From positions 112,985 to 176,984 of the forward strand of contig NZ_AZFC01000012.1 in NCBI RefSeq assembly GCF_001435095.1: DNA of 64,000 nucleotides, given 5' to 3'. This DNA is from Levilactobacillus spicheri DSM 15429. Its GTDB lineage: Bacteria; Bacillota; Bacilli; Lactobacillales; Lactobacillaceae. Both the position numbers and the translations under genes were made by a program. Shown one piece after another: positions 43,633 to 54,446 of the stretch; position 1 is the stretch's first letter; the number at the start of each line of letters is the position of its first letter. A model generated the notes under the pieces. It did no database searches and was not told the origin of the DNA. It saw only the letters and a program-made list of their open reading frames with translations.

Positions 43633-44592
43633 TTACTTGTTACGCAATTGTTTAAGCCGCGAGATGTAGTCGTCGGTATGCAAGTACCGGTCGAACTGGG
43701 CCAGAAAATGGCTGATCCGCGGAATTTCCGCCTTGCCCTTGCGGAACACAAAGGCGAGGTCACAGCGAATGTTGGGATCGAAGTGGGCCGTCCAAGTATT
43801 CGGCAGGTCGTCTTGACCCACCATAAACGAGTTCGGCAACGCCGTGGAGACCTGCGTTTGCATCGAGAAGTGCAACAGCTGGGTCGGCGTCGTGAAGTTC
43901 GCCACGCCCTTCGGGAAGTCCGCTAGCTGGTTCTTGTAGGCTTCATGCAGGGCCTGGTTCAGGTAATACCCATCGGGATACAGCGCCCAATCGTTGGCCG
44001 TGGTGTCCTTGAACTTGATCCGGCGTTTCTTGGCAAGCTGCTCATCGTGGTGGATGAACAACAGGTCGTCGGTGATGATCTTCTTGGACTCGTACGGCTT
44101 CCAATTCTTGATCGAATCATCCGGCAGGTACATGATGGCCAGATCGATCCGATTGTTTTCGAGCTGCTCCCAGATTTCCTTCCGCGTCAACATGTGGAAG
44201 GAAATCTTGATGTCGGGGTTGTTCTGGTAGGACAGAATGGCGAAGTCCTCGAAGACCGCATCCTCAATGGAAGCCAACAACCCAATGTTGATCTCCCCCT
44301 GAGTCGCACTGGTCGCCTGCTGAATCTCGTCGGTCGCCTGATTCAAGATCCCGTAGATCTTATGGGTGGCATCCAACATGGTGTACCCCGCGTCGGACAG
44401 CCGGAGCTTCTTACCCACCGAGTAAAACAGGGGGGCGCCCACCGTCCGCTCCAGCTTCTTGATCTGTTGCGTCAGCGCCGGTTGGGTGATCCCCAGAATC
44501 TGGGCCGCCTGCGTATAGTTCATGGTTTCAGCTAACTGTAAAAAGTACGTCAGCGTCTTTGAAGAAAAGATGCTTTCCTGTTTCGTCTTCAT
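43633..44592 (-). CDS. LysR-family transcriptional regulator
   Basis: A 319-residue LysR protein with a slightly extended N-terminus before the HTH ('[20 protein letters not shown]' and '[20 protein letters not shown]'). The regulatory domain begins near residue 98. It may start at M1 (44592) as the ribosome site allows. It lies directly downstream of parC on the same strand but has its own upstream dyad at 44652. Target unknown; ppaC is 35 bases further on and could be cotranscribed. Confidence 0.9.
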   Translation of the reverse strand: MKTKQESIFSSKTLTYFLQLAETMNYTQAAQILGITQPALTQQIKKLERTVGAPLFYSVGKKLRLSDAGYTMLDATHKIYGILNQATDEIQQATSATQGEINIGLLASIEDAVFEDFAILSYQNNPDIKISFHMLTRKEIWEQLENNRIDLAIMYLPDDSIKNWKPYESKKIITDDLLFIHHDEQLAKKRRIKFKDTTANDWALYPDGYYLNQALHEAYKNQLADFPKGVANFTTPTQLLHFSMQTQVSTALPNSFMVGQDDLPNTWTAHFDPNIRCDLAFVFRKGKAEIPRISHFLAQFDRYLHTDDYISRLKQLRNK

Positions 44593-44651
44593 TGCGTTTG
44601 CTCCTTATGACCGCCCGTCAACGGGGAACATCCCCCAATTACGAGCTGGCC

Positions 44652-44666
44652 TAATGGTTACCATTA
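44652..44666. promoter_or_regulatory. Dyad upstream of LysR gene
   Basis: TAATGGT-T-ACCATTA is a perfect 7-bp inverted repeat 60 bases upstream of the LysR start, a candidate self-operator. Confidence 0.5.
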
Positions 44667-44735
44667 ATCTATATGATAGGCTGTTTACCCTGAAAGCGCA
44701 ATTAATTCCGCTTATAAAATCATTAATAAACGGCG

Positions 44736-47183
44736 TTAGTTCAGAACCAATTCGGTTGGCTTGAGCCGCAACTGAGTCGGAATTCCTTCAACGTCTGTAT
44801 CGACCACGAAGGAGCCGTTGGAGTACCGCCCGCTCAGGGGATGCTCCGTCGGCAAGATGTCGTGGGTCCGTTCCCGGCTGGTGATGACCTCCAGGGCCGG
44901 GTTGTCGTGCGGAATGACCAGGAAGTCGACGACCCGGTGTGGTTCGCGCTTAAGCTCCCGCAAGACGATGACCCCGCGCCGCGCCCGACTCGTCACGGAC
45001 AGTTCCTTCATGGCGAGGCGTTTGAAGGCCCCCCGTTGGGTCACCAGTCCGATGGTGTCTTTGTCGGTCACGAGGGCCAGGTTGACGACCTCGTCATCGT
45101 CCCGCAGGTCCATTGAGCGGACCCCGGTCGTCCGGGCCCCGTTCACGGAGACCTCGTCGATGGCGTAGCGTAGTGCGTACCCGTTCTTAGAAATCAGGAG
45201 GATGCCAGCGTCAACGGGTTCGGTCAGGTAACGGACCGCGACGACCCGGGCATCGGGATGCTTGAGTTTCTCGAACGTGGCCGCCCGACGTTTGTAGGTC
45301 CGGCCCGGTGTCAGGTCGCTGAAGGCCGTCTGCTTGATGTAACCATCGCTGGTGGCAATCAGGAAGTGCCCCGGTTCCTTCAGCGTCTTGAAGGCGTAGG
45401 TCGCCACGATTTCCTCATCACTGGCCAACCCAATGGTCTGGGAGATGTGCTCCCCGGTCTCCTTCCACTTCACGTCACTGATCTCGTGAACCGGTCGGTA
45501 GATCAGGTTCCCCTTACTGGTGAACATCATCAGGTGATCCAGGGTGCTGAGCTGCTTCAAGAAGATCGGGTAATCCTCGTCCTTTAACCCGTTGTCGTTC
45601 GGGTCGGACGCCGTGTAGGACCGCACGCCGGAGCGCTTCAGGTAGCCGTCGTGGCTGACGAGGACGATGACCTCTTCGTCGGCGACGGTGACCTCGGTCT
45701 TGATCTTCAGGTCTTGAATCTGGTCTTCAATCTCCGTCCGTCGCGGATTCCGGTATTCCTTGGCCATGGCCTTGAGCTCCCGCCGCATCACGGCGTTCAG
45801 TTCCTTAGGCTCCGCCAAGATCTTGTGGTCCTCTTCGATAGCAGCGGCCAGCTTAGCGGCCTCATCCTGTAATTGGGTGACGTCGGTATTGGTCAACCGG
45901 TACAGTTGTAAGGCCACGATGGCGTCGGCCTGCTTTTCCGAGAAGTCGTAGGCCGCCACCAGATTATCCCGGGCGTCCTTGCGGTTCTTGCTGGCCCGGA
46001 TGGTCTTGATGACCTGGTCCAGGATGGACAGGGCCTTGATCAGCCCCATCACGATGTGCTGCCGGTCCAGGGCCTTCTGCAGGTCGTACTGGGTCCGGCG
46101 GGTGATGACGTTGCGCCGGTGGTCCAGGTAGGCCTGTAAGATGGTCTTCAAACCGACGTGTTCCGGCCGCTGGTGGTTGATGGCGACCATGTTGAAGTTA
46201 TAGGTGACCTGTAACTCCGTGTTCTTGAACAGGTAGTTCAGGATCCCCTGGGCGTCCGCGTCCCGTTTGAGTTCGATGGCGATGCGCAGGCCGTCCCGGT
46301 CGGTCTCGTCACGCACCTCGGCCAGGCCCTCGACCTTCTTGTTCAGCCGAATCTCGTCGATCTTCTTGACCAGTTGGGCCTTGTTGACCTCGTACGGGAT
46401 CTCGGTGACCGTGATCTGGCTCTTATTGCCCCGCAGCGGTTCGATGGCCGTGCGGGAGCGGACCACGATGCGACCGCGACCCGTCTCGTAGGCCTTGACG
46501 ATGCCGTCTTTCCCCTGGATGATCCCCCCCGTAGGAAAATCGGGACCCTGAACGAAGCCCATCAGGTCCGCCAAGGTCGCCTGCGGGTGACTCAGCAGGT
46601 AAACGGCCGCGTCGATGGTCTCGCCCAGGTTGTGCGGCGGGATCTCCGTGGCGTACCCGGCCGAGATCCCGGTCGAGCCGTTGACCAGCAGGTTCGGGAA
46701 GCGAGCCGGTAAGACCGTGGGCTCGTACTCCGTATCATCGAAGTTCAAGACCATGTCGACGGTGTCCTTATCGATATCGGCCAGCATCTCACCCGCCAGC
46801 TTGCTCAGCCGGGCCTCGGTGTACCGCATGGCGGCCGCCGGGTCCCCGTCCATGGAGCCATTGTTCCCGTGCATCTCGACCAGGGGTTCACGGACCTTCC
46901 AGTCCTGACTCATCCGGGTCAGCGCTTCGTAGATGGAACTGTCACCGTGGGGGTGAAAATTCCCCATGACGTTTCCGACGGACTTCGCCGACTTCCGAAA
47001 CCCCTTATCGTAGGTGTTGCCGTCCTTGTTCATGGCGAACAGAATCCGCCGTTGAACCGGCTTTAGCCCGTCACGAATGTCGGGTAAGGCCCGTTCTTGA
47101 ATGATGGATTTGGAGTAGCGACCGAAGCGATCCCCCATGACCTCTTCCAACGTTAGTTCTTGAATCTTTTGTCCTTCACTCAC
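44736..47183 (-). CDS. parC: DNA topoisomerase IV subunit A
   Basis: An 815-residue type IIA topoisomerase subunit that cleaves and rejoins DNA to decatenate sister chromosomes. The active Tyr121 lies in 'AAAMRYTEARLSK'; 'HPHGDSSIYEALTRM' is the quinolone-determining region (Ser82-Ser83, Glu86 area). The C-terminal six-bladed domain covers residues about 500-800. GrlA/ParC rather than GyrA by pairing with parE and lack of a GyrA box. It starts 29 bases after parE. Confidence 0.97.
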   Translation of the reverse strand: MSEGQKIQELTLEEVMGDRFGRYSKSIIQERALPDIRDGLKPVQRRILFAMNKDGNTYDKGFRKSAKSVGNVMGNFHPHGDSSIYEALTRMSQDWKVREPLVEMHGNNGSMDGDPAAAMRYTEARLSKLAGEMLADIDKDTVDMVLNFDDTEYEPTVLPARFPNLLVNGSTGISAGYATEIPPHNLGETIDAAVYLLSHPQATLADLMGFVQGPDFPTGGIIQGKDGIVKAYETGRGRIVVRSRTAIEPLRGNKSQITVTEIPYEVNKAQLVKKIDEIRLNKKVEGLAEVRDETDRDGLRIAIELKRDADAQGILNYLFKNTELQVTYNFNMVAINHQRPEHVGLKTILQAYLDHRRNVITRRTQYDLQKALDRQHIVMGLIKALSILDQVIKTIRASKNRKDARDNLVAAYDFSEKQADAIVALQLYRLTNTDVTQLQDEAAKLAAAIEEDHKILAEPKELNAVMRRELKAMAKEYRNPRRTEIEDQIQDLKIKTEVTVADEEVIVLVSHDGYLKRSGVRSYTASDPNDNGLKDEDYPIFLKQLSTLDHLMMFTSKGNLIYRPVHEISDVKWKETGEHISQTIGLASDEEIVATYAFKTLKEPGHFLIATSDGYIKQTAFSDLTPGRTYKRRAATFEKLKHPDARVVAVRYLTEPVDAGILLISKNGYALRYAIDEVSVNGARTTGVRSMDLRDDDEVVNLALVTDKDTIGLVTQRGAFKRLAMKELSVTSRARRGVIVLRELKREPHRVVDFLVIPHDNPALEVITSRERTHDILPTEHPLSGRYSNGSFVVDTDVEGIPTQLRLKPTELVLN

Positions 47184-47212
47184 GAGTTCATAACTCCTTT
47201 CACCGTTTTGCT

Positions 47213-49186
47213 TTACTTCCCGGAGGTCTTGGTGGCCTCACCGGTTAAGAAGTCCTGGTCGTCATCCTCCAGCGTGAACTGGACGTTATTCTCGATCCAC
47301 TTCCGCCGGGGTTCGACCTTGTCGCCCATCAACGTCGTGACCCGCCGTTCGGCCAGGGCCGCGTCGTCGATCTGGACTCTGATCAGCGTCCGCTTATCGG
47401 GATCCATGGTGGTCTCCCAGAGCTGTTCGGCGTCCATCTCCCCCAGCCCCTTGAACCGTTGAAGCGTGTAGCCACGGTTCTTGATGTGCTTGGTCTTGGC
47501 GACCAGCTCGTCGTTGGTCCAGGCGTAGTCGATGGTGGCCTTTTTACCGTTGGTCTTGATGCGGTACAGTGGCGGCAGGGCGATGTAGACCCGACCGGCG
47601 TCGATCATCGGCCGCATGTACTTGTAGAAGAAGGTCAGCAGCAGGATCTGGATGTGGGCCCCATCATCATCGGCATCGGTCATGATGATGATCTTGTCGT
47701 AGTTCGCGGAGTCGATGTCAAAATCGGCCCCCACGCCGGCGCCAATCGTGTAGATCATGGTACTGATCTCTTCGTTCTTCATGATGTCCGGCAGCTTGGC
47801 CTTTTCGGTGTTCAGGACCTTCCCCCGTAACGGCAGGATGGCCTGGAACTTCCGGTTCCGCCCCTGCTTAGCCGAGCCCCCGGCGGAATCCCCTTCGACC
47901 AAGAACAGCTCGTTCTTCGCGGCGTTCTTGGACTGAGCGGGCGTCAGCTTCCCGGACAATAACCGTTCGTGGCGCTTATGCTTCTTGCCGTTGCGGCTCT
48001 CATCCCGGGCCTTGCGGGCGGCTTCCCGGGCACTTCTGGCCTGGGTCGCCTTGCGGATCAGCATCTTACCGAAGTCCCCGTTTTCCATCAGGAAGTAGGT
48101 CAGCTGTTCCGCTACGACCCCGTCCACGATGGTCCGGGCCTCGGGCGTTCCCAGCTTTTCCTTGGTCTGCCCCTCAAATTGAAGCAGGTTCTCGGGCACC
48201 CGCAGCGAGATCACGGCCGACAAGCCTTCCCGGATATCGGAGCCTTCCAGATTCTTGTCCCGTTCCTTCAACAGGCCCACCTTCCGGGCGTACTCGTTGA
48301 ACGCCTTGGTCCACCCGCTGCGCAACCCGGCTTCGTGGGTCCCACCGTCCTTAGTCCGGACGTTGTTGACGAACGACAACAGGTTTTCGGTGTAGCCGTC
48401 GTTGTATTGGGCAGCGACCTCGACCTCGATGCCGTCCTTCTTGCCGTCGAAGTAGAGGATGTCGCCCAGGGTGTCCTTGTCTTCGTTCAGATAACTGACG
48501 AACTCCTTGATACCATCCTTAAAGTGATACTCTTCGGCGCGTTCCTGACCCTTACGTTCATCGGTCAGGGTGATCTTCACGCCCTTTAACAGGAAGGCAG
48601 ATTCCCGTAACCGTTCGGCCAGGGTCCCAAAGTTATAGACCGTCGTGGTAAAGATGCTGCTGTCGGGCTTAAAGGTGATGGTCGTTCCGTTATGGGCCCG
48701 CGTGTTACCCAACTTATTCAGGGTCCCTTGGGGCTTGCCCCCGTGGGCGAACTTCTCCTGGTACCGCACGCCATCCCGGACGATGGTCACGGTCAGTGAG
48801 CTCGACAGGGCGTTGACGACGGATGCGCCGACCCCGTGCAGGCCCCCGGACGTTTTATAGCCGCCCTGACCAAATTTCCCACCGGCATGCAGCACGGTCA
48901 GGATGACTTCCGGCGTCGGAATCCCGGACGCGTGCATCCCCACGGGCATCCCCCGACCGTGGTCGACTACGGTGATACTGTTATCGGGATGGATGGTGAC
49001 GTTGATCTCCTTTCCATAACCCGCTAACGCTTCATCCACGGCGTTATCGACAATTTCGTAGACCAAGTGGTGTAACCCCCGGCTGTCGGTCGACCCGATA
49101 TACATCCCCGGACGTTTACGAACAGCTTCCAACCCTTCCAACACTTGAATGGAAGAGTCGTCATACTTCGGTTTTGCTTTCGCCAT
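47213..49186 (-). CDS. parE: DNA topoisomerase IV subunit B
   Basis: A 657-residue ATPase subunit of topoisomerase IV. The GHKL ATP site shows 'YEIVDNAVDEA' (Glu/Asn pair) and 'TSGGLHGVGASVVNAL' (lid). The TOPRIM domain has 'LVEGDSAGGSAKQGR' and 'TDADDDGAHI'. ATG 49186 with AAGGAG upstream is used; the ten extra residues up to 49216 have no ribosome site. It forms an operon with parC. Confidence 0.97.
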   Translation of the reverse strand: MAKAKPKYDDSSIQVLEGLEAVRKRPGMYIGSTDSRGLHHLVYEIVDNAVDEALAGYGKEINVTIHPDNSITVVDHGRGMPVGMHASGIPTPEVILTVLHAGGKFGQGGYKTSGGLHGVGASVVNALSSSLTVTIVRDGVRYQEKFAHGGKPQGTLNKLGNTRAHNGTTITFKPDSSIFTTTVYNFGTLAERLRESAFLLKGVKITLTDERKGQERAEEYHFKDGIKEFVSYLNEDKDTLGDILYFDGKKDGIEVEVAAQYNDGYTENLLSFVNNVRTKDGGTHEAGLRSGWTKAFNEYARKVGLLKERDKNLEGSDIREGLSAVISLRVPENLLQFEGQTKEKLGTPEARTIVDGVVAEQLTYFLMENGDFGKMLIRKATQARSAREAARKARDESRNGKKHKRHERLLSGKLTPAQSKNAAKNELFLVEGDSAGGSAKQGRNRKFQAILPLRGKVLNTEKAKLPDIMKNEEISTMIYTIGAGVGADFDIDSANYDKIIIMTDADDDGAHIQILLLTFFYKYMRPMIDAGRVYIALPPLYRIKTNGKKATIDYAWTNDELVAKTKHIKNRGYTLQRFKGLGEMDAEQLWETTMDPDKRTLIRVQIDDAALAERRVTTLMGDKVEPRRKWIENNVQFTLEDDDQDFLTGEATKTSGK

Positions 49187-49349
49187 GCGTAAATCTCCTT
49201 TACTGTTTAATCTCATTGAACGATACCCCTTAGTTTACGCCTATGCGAACATATGTTCAATAGAAGCGACTAAAAGCCCCGCTAGAGGTATCCATAACCT
49301 CATAATCATACCACAGGAAACTCAAAAAAAACCAGTTCACCCGGGATAA

Positions 49350-49378
49350 TTGGCGTTCCCGGGAAAACATGCTAAAAT
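49350..49378 (+). promoter_or_regulatory. Promoter of plsY
   Basis: TTGGCG (49350-49355), 17 bases, TAAAAT (49373-49378), 65 bases before the plsY start. Confidence 0.55.
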
Positions 49379-49442
49379 ATAGAGCAGCTTATTTGACGGC
49401 GATTTTCACGGGCCGTCACAGACAAGAGCGGAGGAATGTGTT

Positions 49443-50069
49443 GTGAAAATCATTGGCTTACTTATCTTAGCCTATCTCTTGGGGGCCATTCCCAACGGCG
49501 TCTGGGTCGGCAAACTGTTCTTTCAGACCGACATTCGCCAGGCGGGGTCCGGCAATATCGGGACCACCAACACCTACAGGGTCCTGGGACCCTACGCGGG
49601 GAGTGCCGTCATGGTCCTCGACATCGCCAAGGGGACCGTCGCCACGTTACTGCCGACCTGGGGGCACGTGACCACGGTCCTGGGCAGCGCGACCCCGTTA
49701 CTCTTCGGGCTCTTCGCCATTTTGGGCCACACGGTCTCCGTGTTTGACCACTTCAAGGGTGGCAAGGCCGTGGCGACCTCGGCGGGGATGCTGCTGGCCT
49801 ATAACCCGATCATGTTCGTCATCGCCGCGAGCCTGTGGGTCGGCCTGATCTACTGGACCAGCATGGTGAGTCTGGCCAGCATGATCGCCTTTACCCTGAT
49901 CACCATCATCTCCCTATTTTTCCAAGACCCGTACCTGACCGGCATTGCCCTGGTCCTGACGGTCTTCGTGTTCTACCGGCACCGGACCAACATCCAGCGC
50001 ATCCGGCAGGGCACCGAATCCATGGTCCCGTTCGGGCGGGGCTACCGGCGCAAACAGCATCGCTCCTAA
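49443..50069 (+). CDS. plsY: Glycerol-3-phosphate acyltransferase PlsY
   Basis: A 208-residue inner-membrane enzyme that transfers acyl groups from acyl-phosphate to glycerol 3-phosphate, the first step of phospholipid synthesis. Motif 1 'SGNIGTTNTYRVLG' (residues 38-51), motif 2 'DHFKGGKAVATSAG' near 103 and motif 3 'HRTNIQRIRQGTE' are all present among about five to seven membrane helices. The start is GTG 49443 with GCGGAGG seven bases upstream. It is divergent from parE, the common lactobacillar arrangement. Confidence 0.96.
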   Translation: MKIIGLLILAYLLGAIPNGVWVGKLFFQTDIRQAGSGNIGTTNTYRVLGPYAGSAVMVLDIAKGTVATLLPTWGHVTTVLGSATPLLFGLFAILGHTVSVFDHFKGGKAVATSAGMLLAYNPIMFVIAASLWVGLIYWTSMVSLASMIAFTLITIISLFFQDPYLTGIALVLTVFVFYRHRTNIQRIRQGTESMVPFGRGYRRKQHRS

Positions 50070-50071
50070 CG

Positions 50072-50117
50072 AAAAGAAGATTGACACGTCCCGTGGGCGT
50101 CTCAATCTTCTTTTTTG
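50072..50117. terminator. Two-way terminator between plsY and the small gene
   Basis: AAAAGAAGATTGACACG pairs with CGTCTCAATCTTCTTTT with a small bulge. Its right arm includes the last codons of the - strand gene at 50102. Confidence 0.8.
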
Positions 50118-50251
50118 GTGGGCTTGAGGTGCAGCAGGTCGGTGACTTGCTGGTCGTTGAGCGTTTGCATCCACTTGGCGATCTTGGCGACCCGGTCGAG
50201 CTGCTCTTGACTGAGCGGCTGGTGATTGTTCTTCTGCGTGGGTTGCGTCAT
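50102..50251 (-). CDS. Small conserved-looking protein, 49 residues
   Basis: A 49-codon gene beginning 'MTQPTQKNNHQPLSQEQLDR' and continuing 'VAKIAKWMQTLNDQQVTDLL'. It is hydrophilic and amphipathic-helical. The start is backed by AAAGGAGG about nine bases upstream, one of the strongest ribosome sites here, and a two-way terminator closes it. It is convergent with plsY. Function unknown. Confidence 0.75.
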   Translation of the reverse strand: MTQPTQKNNHQPLSQEQLDRVAKIAKWMQTLNDQQVTDLLHLKPTKKED

Positions 50252-50351
50252 CGGTGAAGCCTCCTTTCGTCAAAAGCGTTCTTCCATCATAGAACGCCCG
50301 GGCCCCAAACGCAAGTCAGGTCCCTTGTCCCCCACGATCCATTAGAAAAAC

Positions 50352-50387
50352 AAAACGAGTCTGGGACAGAGGTCTCAGGCTCGTTTT
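50352..50387. repeat. Hairpin element 'GTCTGGGACAGAGGTCTCAG'
   Basis: AAAACGAGTCTG pairs with CAGGCTCGTTTT around GGACAGAGGT. This GTCTGGGACA hairpin is widely dispersed in lactobacillar genomes as a terminator-like intergenic repeat (recalled, not searched). Confidence 0.55.
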
Positions 50388-50410
50388 TCGACTATCTGGT
50401 GTCGAAACGT

Positions 50411-50436
50411 GGAAAAAAGGCTAACCGCCTTTTTCC
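50411..50436 (-). terminator. Terminator after the aldose-epimerase gene
   Basis: GGAAAAAAGGC-TAACC-GCCTTTTTCC: on the - strand a stem of about ten pairs with T-rich flank, just beyond the stop at 50446. Confidence 0.7.
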
Positions 50437-50445
50437 TCTTGCTGG

Positions 50446-51321
50446 TTAGAAATACGTGATCTGATACCCGGCGTTAAAGCTGGCGTGCGGGTCGAGGTGC
50501 TGGATGGCCACCTTGGTCTCCAGGTCCCCCGTGGCCTGCACGTCATCGGCCAGGCCCCACCAAGGCTCCAGGCACACGAACGGCGCCTGCTTGGGGTACG
50601 GTGACCAGATGCCCAGATACGGCGCCGCCACCGTCAGGGCGATACCGTGGTCGTCGTTGGGCGTGCTGACCATGACCGTGGTCTCCCGGTCGTCCAGCGT
50701 CAAGACCTGGGCGTCGTGGGCGAACAGATCGTGGGTCAACGCCAGCGGGTGGGTCAGGTCTAGTGGGACGGCGTGTTGCGTGTCACTGTACGGCCCCACC
50801 AACGGGACGCGCTGGTAGACGCGCTTGGGCGCCACCGTGACCTGGTAATCGGTAAAGTCCGCCGGGGCCCCGCCGAAGGGCAGGTTGAACCCGGGGTGGG
50901 CGCCGAAGGAAAACGGCATCCGTTGGTCGTTTTCGTTGGTGATCTGAGCCGCGACTCGGAGTTCGTGGTCCGTCAGCGTGTAGGTGATGGTCAGGTCGAA
51001 GTCGAACGGATACTTCTCCCGGCTGACCTCATCGGCCCGTAATTGGAACGTCACGGCCGTTGCCCCCTGTTCCGCAACGGTAAAGACCCGGTCCCGGGCG
51101 AACCCGTGCTGGGTCATCTGGTAGGTCTGCCCGTTGACCTGGTACTGGTTATCCTGTAACCGCCCCACGATGGGGAAGAGAAACGGGGCGTGCCGCCCCC
51201 AGAAGGCCTTATCGGCGGACCACATGTACTCGAGGTGGCTGGCGTTATCCCGCACACTGGTCAGTTCCGCCCCCAGTGGATTGATGGTGACCGTCAGATA
51301 GTCATTTTTTAGCGTAACCAT
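50446..51321 (-). CDS. Aldose 1-epimerase family protein
   Basis: A 291-residue beta-sandwich protein of the galactose-mutarotase superfamily, LacX/YeaD-like branch. 'GRHAPFLFPIVGRLQDN' near 45-61, 'TQHGFARDRVF' near 70-80 (catalytic His-type) and 'SFGAHPGFNLPF' near 138 are family blocks; Glu in 'FVCLEPWWGLAD' near 268 is the expected general base. Substrate is a sugar or sugar phosphate, not defined. It lies downstream of hslU but is separated by a hairpin. Confidence 0.92.
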   Translation of the reverse strand: MVTLKNDYLTVTINPLGAELTSVRDNASHLEYMWSADKAFWGRHAPFLFPIVGRLQDNQYQVNGQTYQMTQHGFARDRVFTVAEQGATAVTFQLRADEVSREKYPFDFDLTITYTLTDHELRVAAQITNENDQRMPFSFGAHPGFNLPFGGAPADFTDYQVTVAPKRVYQRVPLVGPYSDTQHAVPLDLTHPLALTHDLFAHDAQVLTLDDRETTVMVSTPNDDHGIALTVAAPYLGIWSPYPKQAPFVCLEPWWGLADDVQATGDLETKVAIQHLDPHASFNAGYQITYF

Positions 51322-51346
51322 GTTTTAAACTCCCTTTCGCTCTATG

Positions 51347-51381
51347 TAAAAGGGCGCGGTCACACGACCCACGCCCCTTGA
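51347..51381 (-). terminator. Hairpin between hslU and the epimerase gene
   Basis: On the - strand, GGGCGTGGGTC and GACCGCGCCC pair with a bulge, followed by TTTTAC, directly after hslU. Confidence 0.6.
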
Positions 51382-51388
51382 TCTGTGC

Positions 51389-52798
<1,410 letters not shown>

Positions 52799-52817
52799 GA
52801 TAGAATTCCCCCGTTCG

Positions 52818-53360
52818 TTAAAGTTCTTCTGAAATGACGTTTTCGTTGGTAAAGATATCGATGCCCCCGGCAATGTGAATGGCACTTTCGGCAATTTCCT
52901 TGGCCGTCATGTCGGGTGCGTGGTGGTGCAGGGCCGTGGCGGCGGCGAGGGCGAAGTTCCCCCCGGAACCGATGGCCAGGATGTCGTCATCGGGTGCGAT
53001 GACTTCACCGGACCCGGAGACCAGCAGCATCTCGTCCTTGTCCATGACGATCAACAGGGCCTCGAGCTTCTGTAAGGCCTGGTCGGAGCGCCATTGCTTG
53101 GCCAGTTCCACGGCGGCCCGTTGGAGATTCCCGCTGTATTCGTTGAGTTGGGCTTCGAACTTTTCTTCCAAGTTGAAGGCGTCGGCGACACTGCCGGCAA
53201 AGCCGACGACCACTTTATTGTTGTAGATCCGCCGAATCTTGTGGGCGGTCCCCTTCATGATGACCTTTTCACCCATGGTGACTTGTCCGTCACCCGCCAT
53301 GGCGTTGTGCCCGTTGTGACGAACGGCACAGATGGTGGTTGCTTCAAATTTTACTGGCAT
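52818..53360 (-). CDS. hslV: ATP-dependent protease proteolytic subunit HslV
   Basis: A 180-residue N-terminal-nucleophile peptidase (ClpQ). '[10 protein letters not shown]' (residues 8-17) is the conserved mature start, and '[16 protein letters not shown]' follows. Seven residues (MPVKFEA) precede the Thr pair, as in some Bacilli, so either processing exposes Thr8 or a different N-terminus is used. '[14 protein letters not shown]' near 130 is the cation-binding region. First of the hslV-hslU pair, downstream of xerC. Confidence 0.96.
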   Translation of the reverse strand: MPVKFEATTICAVRHNGHNAMAGDGQVTMGEKVIMKGTAHKIRRIYNNKVVVGFAGSVADAFNLEEKFEAQLNEYSGNLQRAAVELAKQWRSDQALQKLEALLIVMDKDEMLLVSGSGEVIAPDDDILAIGSGGNFALAAATALHHHAPDMTAKEIAESAIHIAGGIDIFTNENVISEEL

Positions 53361-53390
53361 AACCGCATGCTCCTTTTTAAGTTGTCTAAG

Positions 53391-54314
53391 TTAATCGTGA
53401 TGCTCCTCCGTGGCCCGGGGAAAGAACTGCCGGTAATCCCGTTGCAGGTGTTCCCGCGTCACGTGGGTATAGATCTGAGTGGTGGCTAAACTACTGTGGC
53501 CGAGCAGTTCCTGGACGGAACGAAGGTCGGCCCCGCGGTTCAGCAGGTGCGTGGCAAACGTGTGCCGCAGCATGTGGGGATGAATCTCGGTGGTCAGGCT
53601 ACTGCGCTGAATGATCTGATTCAACAGGTAGGTCACCCCGGCCGGCGTCAACTGGTGGCCCCGGTGATTCACGAACACGAAGTCGTGGTGCTCATCGTGG
53701 GCCGCCATCAGCGGCGTGCGCGCGACCTGAAGATACTGGGTCAACGCGTCGAGGGCGTAATGGCCAAACGGCACGTAGCGCTGCTTGTTGCCCTTCCCGG
53801 TGATCAGCATCAGCCGGTTGTCGAAATCGATGGCCGTCAGCGTCAGGTTCACGCACTCGCTGACCCGCATCCCCGTGCCGTACAGCACCTCGAGCAACGC
53901 GGAATCTCGCGTAGCCAACTGCGAGTCGGGATTAGCGGCCGCCGCCGTGAAGAGCGCGGTCATTTCCCGCTCGTAGAAGAACCGCGGCAGGTGGTCCTGA
54001 TGTTTCTTCAGCTGCACGTAGGCGAACGGATCGTCTTTGGCCAGCTGATTACTCATCAGGAAGCTGTAAAACGAGCGCATGGTCGACAGTTTCCGGGCGA
54101 TGCTGGTCCGCGCGTAGTGGTGGTCGTACAGGTGACTCAAGTAGACCTCCACGTCGAGCTGATCGACCTGGTCCCAGGGCTTGGTGCCCCCGTTGGCGGC
54201 TAAGAACTGCCAAAATTCGGTGAGATCCTCCCGGTAGGCCTTGACCGTCTCGGCGGAATACTGCCGTTCACCGCGCAGGTAGGTCATAAATTCCTGAACT
54301 GCTTGATCTTGCAT
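53391..54314 (-). CDS. xerC: Tyrosine recombinase XerC
   Basis: A 307-residue Xer recombinase. The N-terminal core-binding domain is residues 5-90; catalytic residues sit in 'YGTGMRVSECVNL' (Arg), 'GKGNKQR' (Lys), 'HMLRHTFATHLL' (HxxR), 'LGHSSLATTQIYTHV' (His, Tyr). It should bind the XerC half of dif, such as the site at 36207. ATG 54314 is set by AGGAGGG six bases upstream; the frame to 54332 uses a GTG without a site. It sits between topA and hslV as in many lactobacilli. Confidence 0.95.
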   Translation of the reverse strand: MQDQAVQEFMTYLRGERQYSAETVKAYREDLTEFWQFLAANGGTKPWDQVDQLDVEVYLSHLYDHHYARTSIARKLSTMRSFYSFLMSNQLAKDDPFAYVQLKKHQDHLPRFFYEREMTALFTAAAANPDSQLATRDSALLEVLYGTGMRVSECVNLTLTAIDFDNRLMLITGKGNKQRYVPFGHYALDALTQYLQVARTPLMAAHDEHHDFVFVNHRGHQLTPAGVTYLLNQIIQRSSLTTEIHPHMLRHTFATHLLNRGADLRSVQELLGHSSLATTQIYTHVTREHLQRDYRQFFPRATEEHHD

Positions 54315-54408
54315 GCTGCATCCCTCCTGCACACCTGTAATGCTAGCAAACGATTTCTAAAAACACAACTAACTCATCAAATCACGGGTCCTCTAGGCCC
54401 CACAAGAC

Positions 54409-54445
54409 AAAAAACGCAACACCCGCGGGTGTCACGTCTTGCGTC
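54409..54445 (-). terminator. Terminator after topA
   Basis: On the - strand ACGCAA and ACACCC pair with GGGTGTTGCGT, with a short bulge, followed by TTTTTTG. Confidence 0.75.
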
Positions 54446-54446
54446 G

